Source of the DNA: an uncultured Desulfobacter sp.
GTDB taxonomy: Bacteria > Desulfobacterota > Desulfobacteria > Desulfobacterales > Desulfobacteraceae
Assembly (NCBI RefSeq): GCF_963666145.1
Contig: NZ_OY762614.1
Coordinates: 4,206,501 to 4,270,500, forward strand
Reading direction: 5' to 3'
DNA length: 64,000 nt
The translations under genes were made by a program, and so were the position numbers. The notes under the pieces are model-generated. The model ran no database searches. It saw nothing but the letters and a program-made list of their open reading frames with translations, and was not told the DNA's origin. Every line of letters begins with the position of its first letter. Position 1 is the first letter of the stretch. Shown here one piece after another: positions 1 to 9,317 of the stretch.

Positions 1-3000
1 GGGGTTTCAGACACCTCCCGGGAAGTACTCACAGAAACCTTGAACGTCATAGGCATGACCTGGATGCGGGACACCACCTTGAATGACAACCTGCTGGCAC
101 AAATTGCAAACGTATTATCCATTCGCCACCACAGGTTCGGTGTCATGGCCCAGGAGGAAGGCTACTATATTGATGTCAAAGCCCAGCAAAGTGCCAGTGT
201 ATCGAAAAACAACGATGCGGATGCCGTAAAAGCCTATTTCAAAGCTGTAAATCACTTGGCCAGCGCCCTGGAACACGGGGTTTTGGAACAGATGCAGGTG
301 GACCGGCCCGCCGTATCCACTACGAAGCTGCTTCAACTGACCAATGAAGACGGGGATAAGATCTTTCAGGTCACATCGGCCAATTATGCAAGCATTGAAC
401 CCCAGTTGTTTAATTACAGTGATGCGGATAAACAGGCGTTCCAGCAATCGGTCAATGCCGGGAACAGCCTTATCTTGCCGGCCAACGGACAGATTTCGCT
501 CCAGCAATGGGGCGGCAAGGGATATATTGATTATTACATCGGCACCACTGACATGCATTGCGGCATGATCATCGGGGGAGATTATTTCGGCGGAAAGTCT
601 GTGACTGAAGCGCCTATACAAATATCGCCTGTCAACAAAATATCTACAGTGAATGCCACATCCGATGTCAATGAGCCCAAAGTGCCCAACGGCGATCCCG
701 TGGATATGACCAGCGGACATTTCATGCACGGTAATGTTGACCTTGCACTGTCGGGAGGTATGGGTGGCCTTGCCTTCAAACGTTCCTATTTCGGCGGAAA
801 TCACCATGCGGATAACGGCATGGGATACGGCTGGTCCCACAACTACAGAATTTTTGCCGAGCCGTATTCCAGCTCAAAGCTGGGCCTTGGCAGCCGTTTA
901 CCCACCGATGCCGTGGCCCTCATCGCGGCTTCCGTGGTCACACTGGACCTGATGACCGGGAATTCCAGCCTCCAGGAATGGATGGCCGCCTCACTTACCG
1001 GTAAATGGGGGATGGATAAGCTGACCGATAATGTTGTCAGTATCCACCTGGAGACGGATGTCCTCACCTATGTCAAATTACCGGACGGATCATTCGCCCT
1101 GCCGCCGGGTGTAAATGCAGCCCTGGAGCTGAATAACGGCCTTTATAGCCTGGAAGACCGGTTTGACCGGACGGTCCAGTTCAATGCAGACAATCAGGCG
1201 ACGGCCATTTTGGATGCCGACGGCAATGCTTTGACCTTTACTTATGCCAACGATAAGGTCTCGGCAGTATCCGATGATTTCGGCCACAGCCTGACATTCG
1301 GATACTCAGGAGAGCACCTGACCTCGGTTACGGATTCGGTCGGCCGCAGCGTGGGGTATACCTATACCGGTAACGATCTGAGCACCTATACAGACCCGGA
1401 AAACAAAACTTGGGAATACGGGTATGATGATGACCACCGCCTGACCACCCTGACCAGCCCGGAACTTATCACCACCGTGACCAACGCCTATGACAGTCTG
1501 GGCCGGGTCATGGCCCAAACGGTGCCCCGCCAGGCCGGCACCACAACCTATAACCTCTATTATACGGGCTTCTGTAGCATTGAAGAGGACAGTCAGGGCG
1601 ATCAGACCCTGTTTTATTATGATCCTAAAAAGCGGCTCATTGCCACTAAAAACGCTCTGGGTGAAAAATCCCTGCAGGCTTATGACGCCCAGAACCATGT
1701 GATTGAGGCAACCGACCCCAAGGGCAATATCACGACCTACGACTATGATGGAAACAACAATCTGGTCAAGGTCACCAATGCCCTGACCCAGGAAAGCCTC
1801 AACACTTACGATGACCAGTTTCGGCTCACAATGACCACCGATCCCCTGGGGCATGCCATCCAATACGGCTATGACACCGAACATCATCTGACACAAACTA
1901 CCGTCCAGCCCGAAACCGGGGTACTCATATCCACCGCAAACACCTTTTATGCCAACGGCCAGGTCCATACGAGCACGGACGGACGGGGCATTGTCACAAA
2001 TTTCACCTATGATACCTGGGGCAACCCGGACACCACCCAGACGGCAACGGCGCCGGCCATTGATTATCAATATGACGGCACAGGCCGCCTGACCCAGCTT
2101 ACGGATCAGGAAAACAGCACCACAGGGTTTACCTACGACAACCGGGGGCAGCTTCTGACCAAGACAGATCCCCTGATGAATACCATGACCCTGACCTATT
2201 TTGACGACGGCAAGGTACAAAGTATCACGGACAGGAACAATGATACGGTGAGCTATGCCTACACCCCTTCGGGGAAAATAGACACCGTCACCCTGCCGGA
2301 CAGCACCACCGCCTACACCTATGACCAGAAAGACAACCTCACCCAGATGCAGGACCGCCTGGGCACCACCACATATACCTATGATGCGGTCCGGCGCCTG
2401 ACGTCCAAAACAGATGCCAATGGATTCGGCATCTCCTATACCTATGACGAGAACGGCAATCTTACCACCTTGACCTATCCCGGGAATAAAACCGTAACCT
2501 ATACCTATGATGCCCTGAACCGGTTGCACACCGTCACCGACTGGCTGGACCGCACCGCCACTTACACCTACGATGCGGCAGGCCGGTTGACCAGCCTGAC
2601 CCAGTTCAACGGCACCGTGGTCCAGTATAGCTTTGACAACGCCAACCGTCTCACCGGCCTTGAGAACCTGACGGCACCCTCAGGCAGCGCCATTGCCACA
2701 TACCAGTTCACCCTGGACAACAACGGCAACAGGACCGATGTTAACCAGCAGGTTCCCATCAGCCCGGATCTTGCCGCCCTATCCACAACATTTACCACCA
2801 ATACCGCAGGCAACCGCCTGGTCCAGGCAGGGTCCAATACATTCACCTACGATGACCAGGGCCAGTTGACTTCGGCTTACGGCAATACCTTGACCTTTGA
2901 CCCGGAGCACCGGCTGACCGCCATCGGAACCACCTCCGAATTCAAATATGACGGAACAGGCGCACGCCTGGAAGCCACACGCAACGGCGTTAACACCCGG

Positions 3001-3834
3001 TATATCTATGATGCTGCAGGCAATCTTTTGGCCGAGGCAGACGCCGCCAACCAGATCCAGCGCTATTACATCTACGGTGCCGGACTTCTGGCCATGGCCG
3101 AGCCTGCCGGCACCCTGTATTGCTACCACTTCGATGCCACCGGCCACACCGTAGCTTTGACTAATATCAACAAGACTATCATCAACAAATACGCTTATTC
3201 ACCCTTCGGCACCATTGCCAATCAGGAAGAAACCGTGGCCCAACCCTTCAAATTCGTGGGCCAGTACGGAGTCATGACTGAGGACAACGGTTGGTATTAC
3301 ATGCGGGCAAGATATTATGACCCGGAAGTTGGCCGGTTTATTTCTGAAGATCCTCTGGGGTTTGACGGTGGGGATGTTAACTTGTATGCTTATGCCTCAA
3401 ATAATCCTGTTATGTTTTATGATCCTTTGGGGTTATGTACCAGAAAAACGAATTGGAAAAATGTGGGGTTAGCTACCACTCAAATTATCGGAGGGGTAGG
3501 TACTCTAGGTAGTGGGCTATTTATTACGATTAATTCTGGTGGATTAGGCGGAGCTTTAGGAGGAGCATCTTTGATTGCTGCAGGATGGGCAACATCAATG
3601 GATGGTATATTAGACTTAACAGATGCTTTAAGGGGATGGTATAATAATGGGCAGGGAGCCTTTGAAGGAATGGGTGGTTTAACAGGCGAAACAGGGCAAT
3701 CCGTTGGTAAATATATTGATACTGGACTCGATGTTTATAGTTTAGGGACTGGAAGTTTAAAAACAGTTCCCAGAGCAATCGAATTCGGTTCCAATACAAT
3801 CAATGTTGCTAATGATTTTGGAGCGTTCGATTGA
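1..3834 (+). CDS. RHS/YD-repeat protein, 5'-truncated by window edge
   Basis: Large RHS-family polymorphic protein. The frame is open to base 1, so the true start is upstream. The visible part has a DUF6531-like segment (VPNGDPVDMTSGHF, then the RSYFGG and YGWSHNYR motifs), many YD repeats (TYDxxGRL type) and the core-ending signature RYYDPEVGRFISEDPLGF followed by NLYAYASNNPVMFYDPLG. The last ~125 residues after this signature are glycine-rich, partly hydrophobic and more AT-rich than the core, as expected of an exchangeable C-terminal tip. In this family the core forms a shell that encloses the tip, which is often a toxin. I recognise no nuclease or deaminase motif in this tip, so toxicity is inference only. 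Confidence 0.9.
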   Translation, partial: GVSDTSREVLTETLNVIGMTWMRDTTLNDNLLAQIANVLSIRHHRFGVMAQEEGYYIDVKAQQSASVSKNNDADAVKAYFKAVNHLASALEHGVLEQMQVDRPAVSTTKLLQLTNEDGDKIFQVTSANYASIEPQLFNYSDADKQAFQQSVNAGNSLILPANGQISLQQWGGKGYIDYYIGTTDMHCGMIIGGDYFGGKSVTEAPIQISPVNKISTVNATSDVNEPKVPNGDPVDMTSGHFMHGNVDLALSGGMGGLAFKRSYFGGNHHADNGMGYGWSHNYRIFAEPYSSSKLGLGSRLPTDAVALIAASVVTLDLMTGNSSLQEWMAASLTGKWGMDKLTDNVVSIHLETDVLTYVKLPDGSFALPPGVNAALELNNGLYSLEDRFDRTVQFNADNQATAILDADGNALTFTYANDKVSAVSDDFGHSLTFGYSGEHLTSVTDSVGRSVGYTYTGNDLSTYTDPENKTWEYGYDDDHRLTTLTSPELITTVTNAYDSLGRVMAQTVPRQAGTTTYNLYYTGFCSIEEDSQGDQTLFYYDPKKRLIATKNALGEKSLQAYDAQNHVIEATDPKGNITTYDYDGNNNLVKVTNALTQESLNTYDDQFRLTMTTDPLGHAIQYGYDTEHHLTQTTVQPETGVLISTANTFYANGQVHTSTDGRGIVTNFTYDTWGNPDTTQTATAPAIDYQYDGTGRLTQLTDQENSTTGFTYDNRGQLLTKTDPLMNTMTLTYFDDGKVQSITDRNNDTVSYAYTPSGKIDTVTLPDSTTAYTYDQKDNLTQMQDRLGTTTYTYDAVRRLTSKTDANGFGISYTYDENGNLTTLTYPGNKTVTYTYDALNRLHTVTDWLDRTATYTYDAAGRLTSLTQFNGTVVQYSFDNANRLTGLENLTAPSGSAIATYQFTLDNNGNRTDVNQQVPISPDLAALSTTFTTNTAGNRLVQAGSNTFTYDDQGQLTSAYGNTLTFDPEHRLTAIGTTSEFKYDGTGARLEATRNGVNTRYIYDAAGNLLAEADAANQIQRYYIYGAGLLAMAEPAGTLYCYHFDATGHTVALTNINKTIINKYAYSPFGTIANQEETVAQPFKFVGQYGVMTEDNGWYYMRARYYDPEVGRFISEDPLGFDGGDVNLYAYASNNPVMFYDPLGLCTRKTNWKNVGLATTQIIGGVGTLGSGLFITINSGGLGGALGGASLIAAGWATSMDGILDLTDALRGWYNNGQGAFEGMGGLTGETGQSVGKYIDTGLDVYSLGTGSLKTVPRAIEFGSNTINVANDFGAFD

Positions 3835-3921
3835 GCATAATAACAAATGAAAAGAAACTTTTAATAGTCGTTTATATGACAATACCAACAAGTTGTTGAG
3901 TTCGTTTCATATTTTGTTATT

Positions 3922-3957
3922 GGGCCGACTTGGGCGCAGATAGACCAGGTCGGCCCA
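3922..3957. repeat. Hairpin after the rhs gene, sharing a 21-bp word with the prophage
   Basis: Two 12-base arms (GGGCCGACTTGG and CCAGGTCGGCCC) pair with one mismatch around a loop of about 11 bases. There is no T-tract on either side, so it is not a standard terminator. Bases 3939-3959 recur as the exact reverse complement at 27327-27347, at the left edge of the prophage cargo block. Confidence 0.6.
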
Positions 3958-4024
3958 TGACCATTGGAAATATAGTTACCGTTACTAATTCTATCATGTT
4001 TGAAAATAGTTATATTTAAGGCGA

Positions 4025-4468
4025 ATGCTAATGAAAGTATATAACCCAATGTATAAAAACCTAATTATAAATTATATAGCATCTTCTTGCTTAATAACTT
4101 TAATATTTGGTCTTAATTTTTTTAATAATTATAATATTTATTTAATTGAAAGTTTATTTAAGGCATTGTTTTTTATATCATTTGGTTTTTTTGTTGTTGT
4201 TGCAATACAGTTTAAAACTATAATTATATGCGAAGATAAAATAATTATTTCAGGTCTTATATTTAAATCAAGAAAATCAATTTTTTTTAAAGATGTTAAT
4301 TCCGTTAAGGAATGCAGGTATCCTATTAGAGCTGGGCTTGATCATTTATTAATAATAAGCCCAAAAAGGGTTATTAGAATATTTTGTAATTACGTTACCA
4401 ACTATAACGAATTATACAGCGAGGTCATGCGGTTATCTCCGAGCAGGGCACAATATGAGGATTCCTGA
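4025..4468 (+). CDS. Small membrane protein, possible RHS-tip immunity protein
   Basis: 147 residues, very AT-rich compared with the rhs core. Two hydrophobic segments at about residues 12-32 and 40-62 look like membrane spans. They are followed by a soluble part with alternating beta-like segments (IIICEDKIIISGLIF, KRVIRIF) resembling bacterial PH-like domains on membrane proteins. It lies directly downstream of the AT-rich rhs tip, the usual place for the cognate immunity gene, so an immunity role is plausible but rests on position alone. The ATG at 4025 is followed by a second in-frame ATG two codons later; neither has a strong ribosome-binding site. Confidence 0.6.
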   Translation: MLMKVYNPMYKNLIINYIASSCLITLIFGLNFFNNYNIYLIESLFKALFFISFGFFVVVAIQFKTIIICEDKIIISGLIFKSRKSIFFKDVNSVKECRYPIRAGLDHLLIISPKRVIRIFCNYVTNYNELYSEVMRLSPSRAQYEDS

Positions 4469-4473
4469 CATCG

Positions 4474-4578
4474 GACTCTGCTGGATCTTCTTACCTATAT
4501 CCGCCTGCCGGACAACTCCTTTGCCAAGCCCCCGGGGTGAACGCCACCCTAACCCTAACCGGCGGAAAGTAAGGGTGC
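4474..4578 (+). pseudogene. Decayed rhs core fragment
   Basis: Read in two frames, this stretch gives LTYIRLPDNSFAKPPG and then VNATLTLTGG. This matches LTYVKLPDGSFALPPG followed by VNAALELNNG of the upstream rhs protein (about 1066-1137). The frame breaks at the run of Gs near 4534-4537. It is therefore a second, frameshifted copy of a piece of the rhs core placed after the tip/immunity module, like the orphan core-plus-tip units known at rhs loci. Confidence 0.6.
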
Positions 4579-4985
4579 TGCCCATATCCAAACGGAAGTA
4601 TACGCTAAGCGTTCTTAAAACCCGTGAATATCCGAAAAATTAAGAAAACGGAATCGAGAATGAATTTTGAGAATCAAAAATAGTCTATTTCACAAGATAG
4701 AGACATCTGTCGTTTTAGAGAACGCACTGTAATCAAGGAGCGATTCGGGGGCGGGCCGATCTAAAAGACTGAAATAAAAGTAAATGTTCTTTAAATACGC
4801 CCTCAAAATAGGCTTAGGTTAATGTTTTTGATGACAAAATGAACACTTTTAAAAAAATGTAATCTGAATCGGGGGACATTCGTGCGAAAAGATACTATTT
4901 TTATCTTGACGAATATACCATAATCGTAATTTTTTGTTCAAATGCTCCAGCTGGTCTGTATACTTAATTTTTTTGAGCATGTTTT
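4579..4985. other. Intergenic stretch without a supported gene
   Basis: No convincing reading frame, RNA or repeat seen. It becomes AT-rich towards its right end and separates the rhs remnants from the recombinase gene. Confidence 0.5.
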
Positions 4986-5017
4986 TAGTTAGACATAAAA
5001 GGCATTATGTCTAACTA
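4986..5017. repeat. Perfect 13-bp inverted repeat upstream of recombinase
   Basis: TAGTTAGACATAA (4986-4998) and its exact reverse complement (5005-5017) flank a 6-base spacer. It lies about 70 bp before the recombinase start. It could be a recombinase core or operator site, or the end of an upstream transcript; the following bases (ttttcc) are only a short T-run. Confidence 0.6.
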
Positions 5018-5085
5018 TTTTCCTTGACCGAATCCAGCCCTATATAATAAGGTATAAAAAAACATAAACCGTTAAGGTGGGAAAA

Positions 5086-6036
5086 ATGAATCACGATTTG
5101 ATAGCCAGGCCGGAAAATGAAAAATCTCTCCTTAAAGTACTCAAAGAGGTGCCGGAGGAACTGTTATGGAAGGCCAATTTTAATTCTGACAACTCCATTG
5201 AAACCTACGACCAGGCGATTCGCTCTTTTTTATCGTTCATTGGCGTAGGCGCCCCCGAAGAATTGAGGCAGGTTGAACATGGTCATGTGATTGCGTTTAA
5301 GAAATATTTGCAAAATTCTGGATGCAGCCCCAGGACGATCAATAACCGACTGTCTGCCATCTCTTCGCTGTTCAACCATTTGATCGACAAACAGGTGGTT
5401 AAAATCAATGTGGCCCAGGGGGTTCGCCGGATGCCGGTCAACGCCGACCGGGTGGAAGCCAAGGTGATGACGCCGGATGAAGTCCGGAAAATGTTAAGCG
5501 CACCGGATACGGATACGCTGAAGGGCATCAGAGACAAAGCCATTTTAGCCACGCTGTTTTATACCGGGTGCCGAGTGTCTGAGGTCTGCACACTCAAGGT
5601 GAAAGATTTTTACCAGGAACAGGGATACCATGTCCTTGATTTTTGGGTCAAAGGCGGGAAAAGAAACCGTCTGGCGATTCATCAGGAATTGCAGATTTTA
5701 ATAAACAGCTACTTGAACGTTGCCTGTCATGGTATGGAGAATAGCAGCTATCTGTTTTTACCCGTTAGGAATGCGCCTAATTGTTCTGACCCCGGAAGGA
5801 AGCTGAGTCGAAAGACCGTCGATTATCTCTTTAAAAGATATGCAAAGCAGGCTTCTCTTTACGGTGTTACGCCCCATTCGGCCAGGGCAACATTTATCAC
5901 CCAGGCCCTGGAGAATAATTGTCCCATTGAGGCTGTTCAAAAAACTGTGGGGCATTCGCAAATAAAAACTACTCAGATGTATGACAAGCGCAGGGCCAAG
6001 TACCGGGAGAGTGCCAGTTTTGCCGTGCGGTATTAA
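5086..6036 (+). CDS. Tyrosine recombinase, XerC/XerD-like
   Basis: 316-residue site-specific recombinase. The N-terminal SAM-like core-binding domain (about 20-115) is followed by a catalytic domain with Arg in YTGCRVSEVC, HSARATF (H-x-x-R), the second His in GHSQIKTT and the nucleophile Tyr in QMYDKR. ATG 5086 is chosen because the purine-rich AAGGTGG sits 5 bases before it; a GTG nine bases upstream is possible. Its size fits XerC/D or phage-type integrases without an arm-binding domain. It stands alone next to a perfect inverted repeat, so it may mobilise local DNA, but no partner att site is recognisable. Confidence 0.85.
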   Translation: MNHDLIARPENEKSLLKVLKEVPEELLWKANFNSDNSIETYDQAIRSFLSFIGVGAPEELRQVEHGHVIAFKKYLQNSGCSPRTINNRLSAISSLFNHLIDKQVVKINVAQGVRRMPVNADRVEAKVMTPDEVRKMLSAPDTDTLKGIRDKAILATLFYTGCRVSEVCTLKVKDFYQEQGYHVLDFWVKGGKRNRLAIHQELQILINSYLNVACHGMENSSYLFLPVRNAPNCSDPGRKLSRKTVDYLFKRYAKQASLYGVTPHSARATFITQALENNCPIEAVQKTVGHSQIKTTQMYDKRRAKYRESASFAVRY

Positions 6037-6098
6037 AAAATGGGGATTCCAGAATCATGCGGTTTTTCCAAGATAGGAGTTACTTTTTAATGGTTGAT

Positions 6099-6184
6099 TA
6101 GTGGCTAAAATAGTGGCAATATATATTTTTTATTATTATTTAACAATATGTTATTAAAACATAATTAGTGGCATAATTAGTGGC
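6099..6184. promoter_or_regulatory. Two pairs of TAGTGGC direct repeats upstream of fic
   Basis: TAGTGGC occurs at 6099, 6111, 6166 and 6178. Each pair is spaced exactly 12 bp, and the pairs are separated by an AT-rich stretch. The last copy ends 21 bp before the fic start. This layout is typical of operator half-sites. The Fic protein has a C-terminal winged-helix-like region, so autoregulation is possible (inference). Confidence 0.5.
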
Positions 6185-6205
6185 TATATTAAGGGCAATT
6201 ATATC

Positions 6206-7384
6206 ATGGAATCTATCGGGTTGATGGAACCCCTCATTCCGCCGGAAGGAACCAGCGAATTAAATGATCTGGTTATCGATTTGGTATCAAAAGCAAGCCG
6301 TTTTGCGGGAATGCTGAATCCTGTAGTCAGCAAATCTGTTGGAGACTTGGTACGTTCCATGAACTGTTATTATTCAAATTTGATTGAAGGTCATGATACA
6401 CATCCGCGGGATATTGATCGTGCGATGGCCGAAAATTATTCAAGCGAGCCAGAAAAGCGCGCGCTGCAAAAAGAAGCGGTCGCGCATATTTCTGTTCAAA
6501 AAATGATTGATGAGGGGCATGCCCCGGAGCTATGCCCAATATCTTCGAAATATGGGCAGTGGATTCATAAAGAATTTTGCGAACGGTTGCCGGAAGAACT
6601 TCTTTGGGTTAAGAACCCTGATACGAAGGAAAAAATAAAGGTTGTTCCTGGAAGGCACCGTGATGGTGCTGTACAAGTCGGGCGACATATTCCACCATTA
6701 CCCGAAAATATAGATATTTTTTTACGGCGTTTTAATGAGGCTTATGATTCAAGAAGCCTTTCCAAACTCCAGCGTATTATTGCTATTGCGGCCTCCCATC
6801 ACCGGTATGTCTGGATACACCCTTTTTACGATGGCAATGGAAGGGTGGTACGTTTGATGTCTTATGCAGCCCTTAAGAATGCTAAAGTTGGTAGCGAATT
6901 GTGGTCGGTGGCGAGGGGGGTGGCGCGCCGGAAAGAAAAATACAAGTCATTGTTACAAGCCGCCGACGGACATCGGCGCGGTGATCTGGACGGACGAGGA
7001 ACTTTGTCTCAAAAAGCGTTGATTGATTTTTGTGCATTTTTTATGAACATCTGCATTGATCAGGTGGAGTATATGAGCAAGCTTCTTGACTTTACAACGC
7101 TTTCAGAGCGCATGCGCATCCATGTTGAAGAAATGATAGCCATGAAACAACTTCCCAAAGGAAGTTATTCTCTTTTGCGAGAAGCCTTGCTCGTTGGTGA
7201 ATTTGAAAGGGGAAAAGTTGTGGACATCACAGGTTTTAAAGATCGCGCTGCCAGAGAAATTATGTATGCATTGCTTAAAAAAGGCTTGCTGGTTTCAGAT
7301 ACACCACGCGGCTCTGTGCGTTTAGGCTTTCCCATTGATGTGGTCGAACGATGGTTCCCTTTATTGTATCCGGCAACCAAATAA
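6206..7384 (+). CDS. Fic-family AMP-transferase with C-terminal winged helix
   Basis: 392 residues. The catalytic Fic motif HPFYDGNGR is present near residue 205. About 150 residues earlier is an inhibitory-helix signature S-x-x-x-E-G (SNLIEG in YYSNLIEGHDTHP), as in Fic proteins carrying their own N-terminal inhibitory helix. The C-terminal ~100 residues (SLLREALLVGEFERG through ITGFKDRAAREIMYALLKKG) resemble a winged-helix DNA-binding domain, common in stand-alone Fic proteins. Family members transfer AMP to target hydroxyl groups; the target here is unknown. Start is ATG 6206; no strong Shine-Dalgarno is visible. Confidence 0.9.
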   Translation: MESIGLMEPLIPPEGTSELNDLVIDLVSKASRFAGMLNPVVSKSVGDLVRSMNCYYSNLIEGHDTHPRDIDRAMAENYSSEPEKRALQKEAVAHISVQKMIDEGHAPELCPISSKYGQWIHKEFCERLPEELLWVKNPDTKEKIKVVPGRHRDGAVQVGRHIPPLPENIDIFLRRFNEAYDSRSLSKLQRIIAIAASHHRYVWIHPFYDGNGRVVRLMSYAALKNAKVGSELWSVARGVARRKEKYKSLLQAADGHRRGDLDGRGTLSQKALIDFCAFFMNICIDQVEYMSKLLDFTTLSERMRIHVEEMIAMKQLPKGSYSLLREALLVGEFERGKVVDITGFKDRAAREIMYALLKKGLLVSDTPRGSVRLGFPIDVVERWFPLLYPATK

Positions 7385-7395
7385 TCAAAAGCATT

Positions 7396-7571
7396 GGCCA
7401 CACCATATGCAGTGGCCGGAGAGTTTCGGGGTTTGAAGTCCCATGGAACGATTATGTAAAGCTTTGCATAATCGTTCCATTGGGCTTCAAGCCCCTTGAC
7501 AAAGCCCTCATCTCAGTAATTTTCCCTTCGAAAGCCCTTTACCTAAATCAGAGGGTTTTCCGAAGGGAAAA
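7396..7571. repeat. Three consecutive hairpins between fic and a truncated gene
   Basis: A small stem GGCCAC/GTGGCC lies at 7396-7417. A long stem with arms 7428-7456 and 7467-7495 (29 bp, about 26 matching) has a 10-base loop. A third has arms of about 19-20 bases at 7520-7538 and 7552-7571. None is followed by a T-tract, so ordinary terminators do not explain them; a folded repeat unit is possible. Confidence 0.55.
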
Positions 7572-7652
7572 GTGTCAACTCAAGTATGGTTCGGGAGAAT
7601 AACAGAGACCAGAAGGTCTCCATCGTATTCATATACCAGAGAAATTTTTTCA

Positions 7653-8436
7653 TTATTTGGCAAGCATTGATTCAAGCTTGCTTAATCTCTCCTCCAGTTG
7701 TTTATTATTCTCTTTCAACGCTGCGTTTTTTTTATTCAATTGCTGGACAGCTACGGTTAAAATTGAGACCATTGCGCCGATATCCCGTTGCTCTTCCTTT
7801 TCTATTCCAGTTTGATTGTTCTGATATATTGTTCCGTCTTTTTTATATATTTCGCCGTTGCCTGTTTTCTGGTAAACTTTTCCAGTCATCTCATCCAAGT
7901 ATACATCACTCTTGAGCTGTATTTTCTCGACTTGTTCGCTTTCATAAACAGGCGTTTCCTCTATTATTTCAACAATCTTCCCGTTTTCCGCTCTAAACCC
8001 TTTAGAAATTTTCTGCACGCTTTTTGAAACCTTGTTTTTCACAACATTGCCACTATTATCGAGGGTTTTAGATACCTTCTCCGCATCGACCCAAACAGAT
8101 TCGAAAGCATTTTCTGTAGCAATTTCCTGCAGTGCGACCTCTTTGTATACCGGAACTTCCGCATGGCGTTGGGCAAAATTCGGAAGTGTCGAATGGTCGA
8201 TTTCGCCACCCTTTCCGGAAATTTTTGCTATTTCGGATAATGCGTCGCCTTCATAAAAAGGCGTCCGATCTGTGAATGACGCAAAAGAGGCGTTACCATC
8301 TCCATAGGCATTTCCTTCGATCGTTAGGTTCCCTGTCCCTCCCCAAGCTTTACTGACGATAACGCCATTTTTATTCAGCAGCCAGAGAATTTCTTCTCCT
8401 GTTATATGCATCCGACCTGACCTGGTCAAGTAAAAA
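7653..8436 (-). pseudogene. 3' fragment of a surface/fibre-like protein cut by an IS
   Basis: The frame encodes about 258 residues and runs without a native start into the IS3 element at 8437, so its 5' part is lost. The N-terminal part contains NNGVIVSKAWGGTGNLTIEG-like text; the C-terminus is a charged coiled coil (about the last 35 residues) after MVSILTVAVQQLNKKN. Such ends occur on fibre or surface proteins with a C-terminal trimerisation helix, but I do not recognise a specific family. Confidence 0.55.
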
Positions 8437-8448
8437 TGGACACTTTTG

Positions 8449-9258
8449 TTAAGCGGCTTTTTCTAAAAACCACAGTTTTTCAAATTCTTTTGGACTGATA
8501 TACCCCAAATAGGAATGACGTCTGTTGCAATTGTAAAACATTTCGATGTAATCAATGATGTCTCTCCGGGCTTCTTCTCGGGTCATGTAGTTTGTAAAAA
8601 AGACCCTCTCAGTCTTCAAACTACCGAAAAAGCTCTCTGCCACGGCATTGTCCCAACAATTCCCTTTCCGGCTCATGCTGCTAACCATCCCAAGGGTATT
8701 CAACATTTTCTGGAAGTTTTTACTGCAATACTGACTTCCCCTGTCTGAATGAAATAGCAGGCCAGGGGCAGGCATTCGACGCCTGATTGCCATGTGCAGG
8801 GCATCCATGATCAACTTTGTGGTCATTCGATTACTCAGGGACCAGCCGACAACCCGGCGTGAAAAAAGGTCTATAACGACGGCCAAATACAACCACCCTT
8901 CGTGGGTCCAAATGTATGTAATGTCAGAGACATAAACCTTGTCCGCTTCGACAACTTCAAACTGTCTGTCCAGTAAATTCGGTGCAACTGGCAAATTGTG
9001 TTTGCTGTCTGTCGTCGCTTTAAATTTCTTTTTCTGCTTGGCGGCAACACCGGCCATTTTCATCAATGACCCAGCTTTGTACCGCCCGCAAGGACTGCCG
9101 GATGCTTTTATCTCTTCTGCAATCCGGCGGGCGCCATAGGTACCCCTTGATGCTTGATGAGCCGCTTTAACAATAGGAATTAGTGTCTCTACTTCCCTCT
9201 GCCTCAATGATTTTTTACATTTACGCCAGGCATAATATCCACTCCGGGATATGAGCAT
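8449..9258 (-). CDS. IS3-family transposase OrfB, rve/DDE catalytic part
   Basis: Encodes the integrase-core catalytic region with the DDE residues in context: DITYIWTHEGWLYLAVVIDL, LLFHSDRGSQYCS and NCWDNAVAESFF. An HTH_21-like segment (RGTYGARRIAEEI) precedes the core. The frame stays open upstream to about 9330 (RNELKYQFVDAERKAYP) and overlaps orfA in the -1 frame without a good start. It is therefore most likely made as an OrfAB fusion by -1 frameshifting, standard for IS3 elements. All catalytic residues are present, so the element may be active. Confidence 0.9.
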   Translation of the reverse strand: MLISRSGYYAWRKCKKSLRQREVETLIPIVKAAHQASRGTYGARRIAEEIKASGSPCGRYKAGSLMKMAGVAAKQKKKFKATTDSKHNLPVAPNLLDRQFEVVEADKVYVSDITYIWTHEGWLYLAVVIDLFSRRVVGWSLSNRMTTKLIMDALHMAIRRRMPAPGLLFHSDRGSQYCSKNFQKMLNTLGMVSSMSRKGNCWDNAVAESFFGSLKTERVFFTNYMTREEARRDIIDYIEMFYNCNRRHSYLGYISPKEFEKLWFLEKAA

Positions 9259-9317
9259 GACAATACATATCAGAGCTACTGGGTAAGCCTTCCTCTCAGC
9301 ATCAACGAATTGATACT

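Noticed and set aside
1306..2529. 407-codon reverse open frame inside the rhs gene
   Set aside because: Shadow frame caused by the repetitive YD-repeat codons; no start signal and no recognised family.
4455..4643. 62-codon open frame after the immunity candidate
   Set aside because: The sequence is explained by a decayed rhs core fragment in other frames; this frame has no protein-like features.
4988..5015. attC-like boxes GTTAGAC and GTCTAAC
   Set aside because: The two boxes are in the wrong order for attC (R'' should be RYYYAAC and R' GTTRRRY), and the spacer is far too short.
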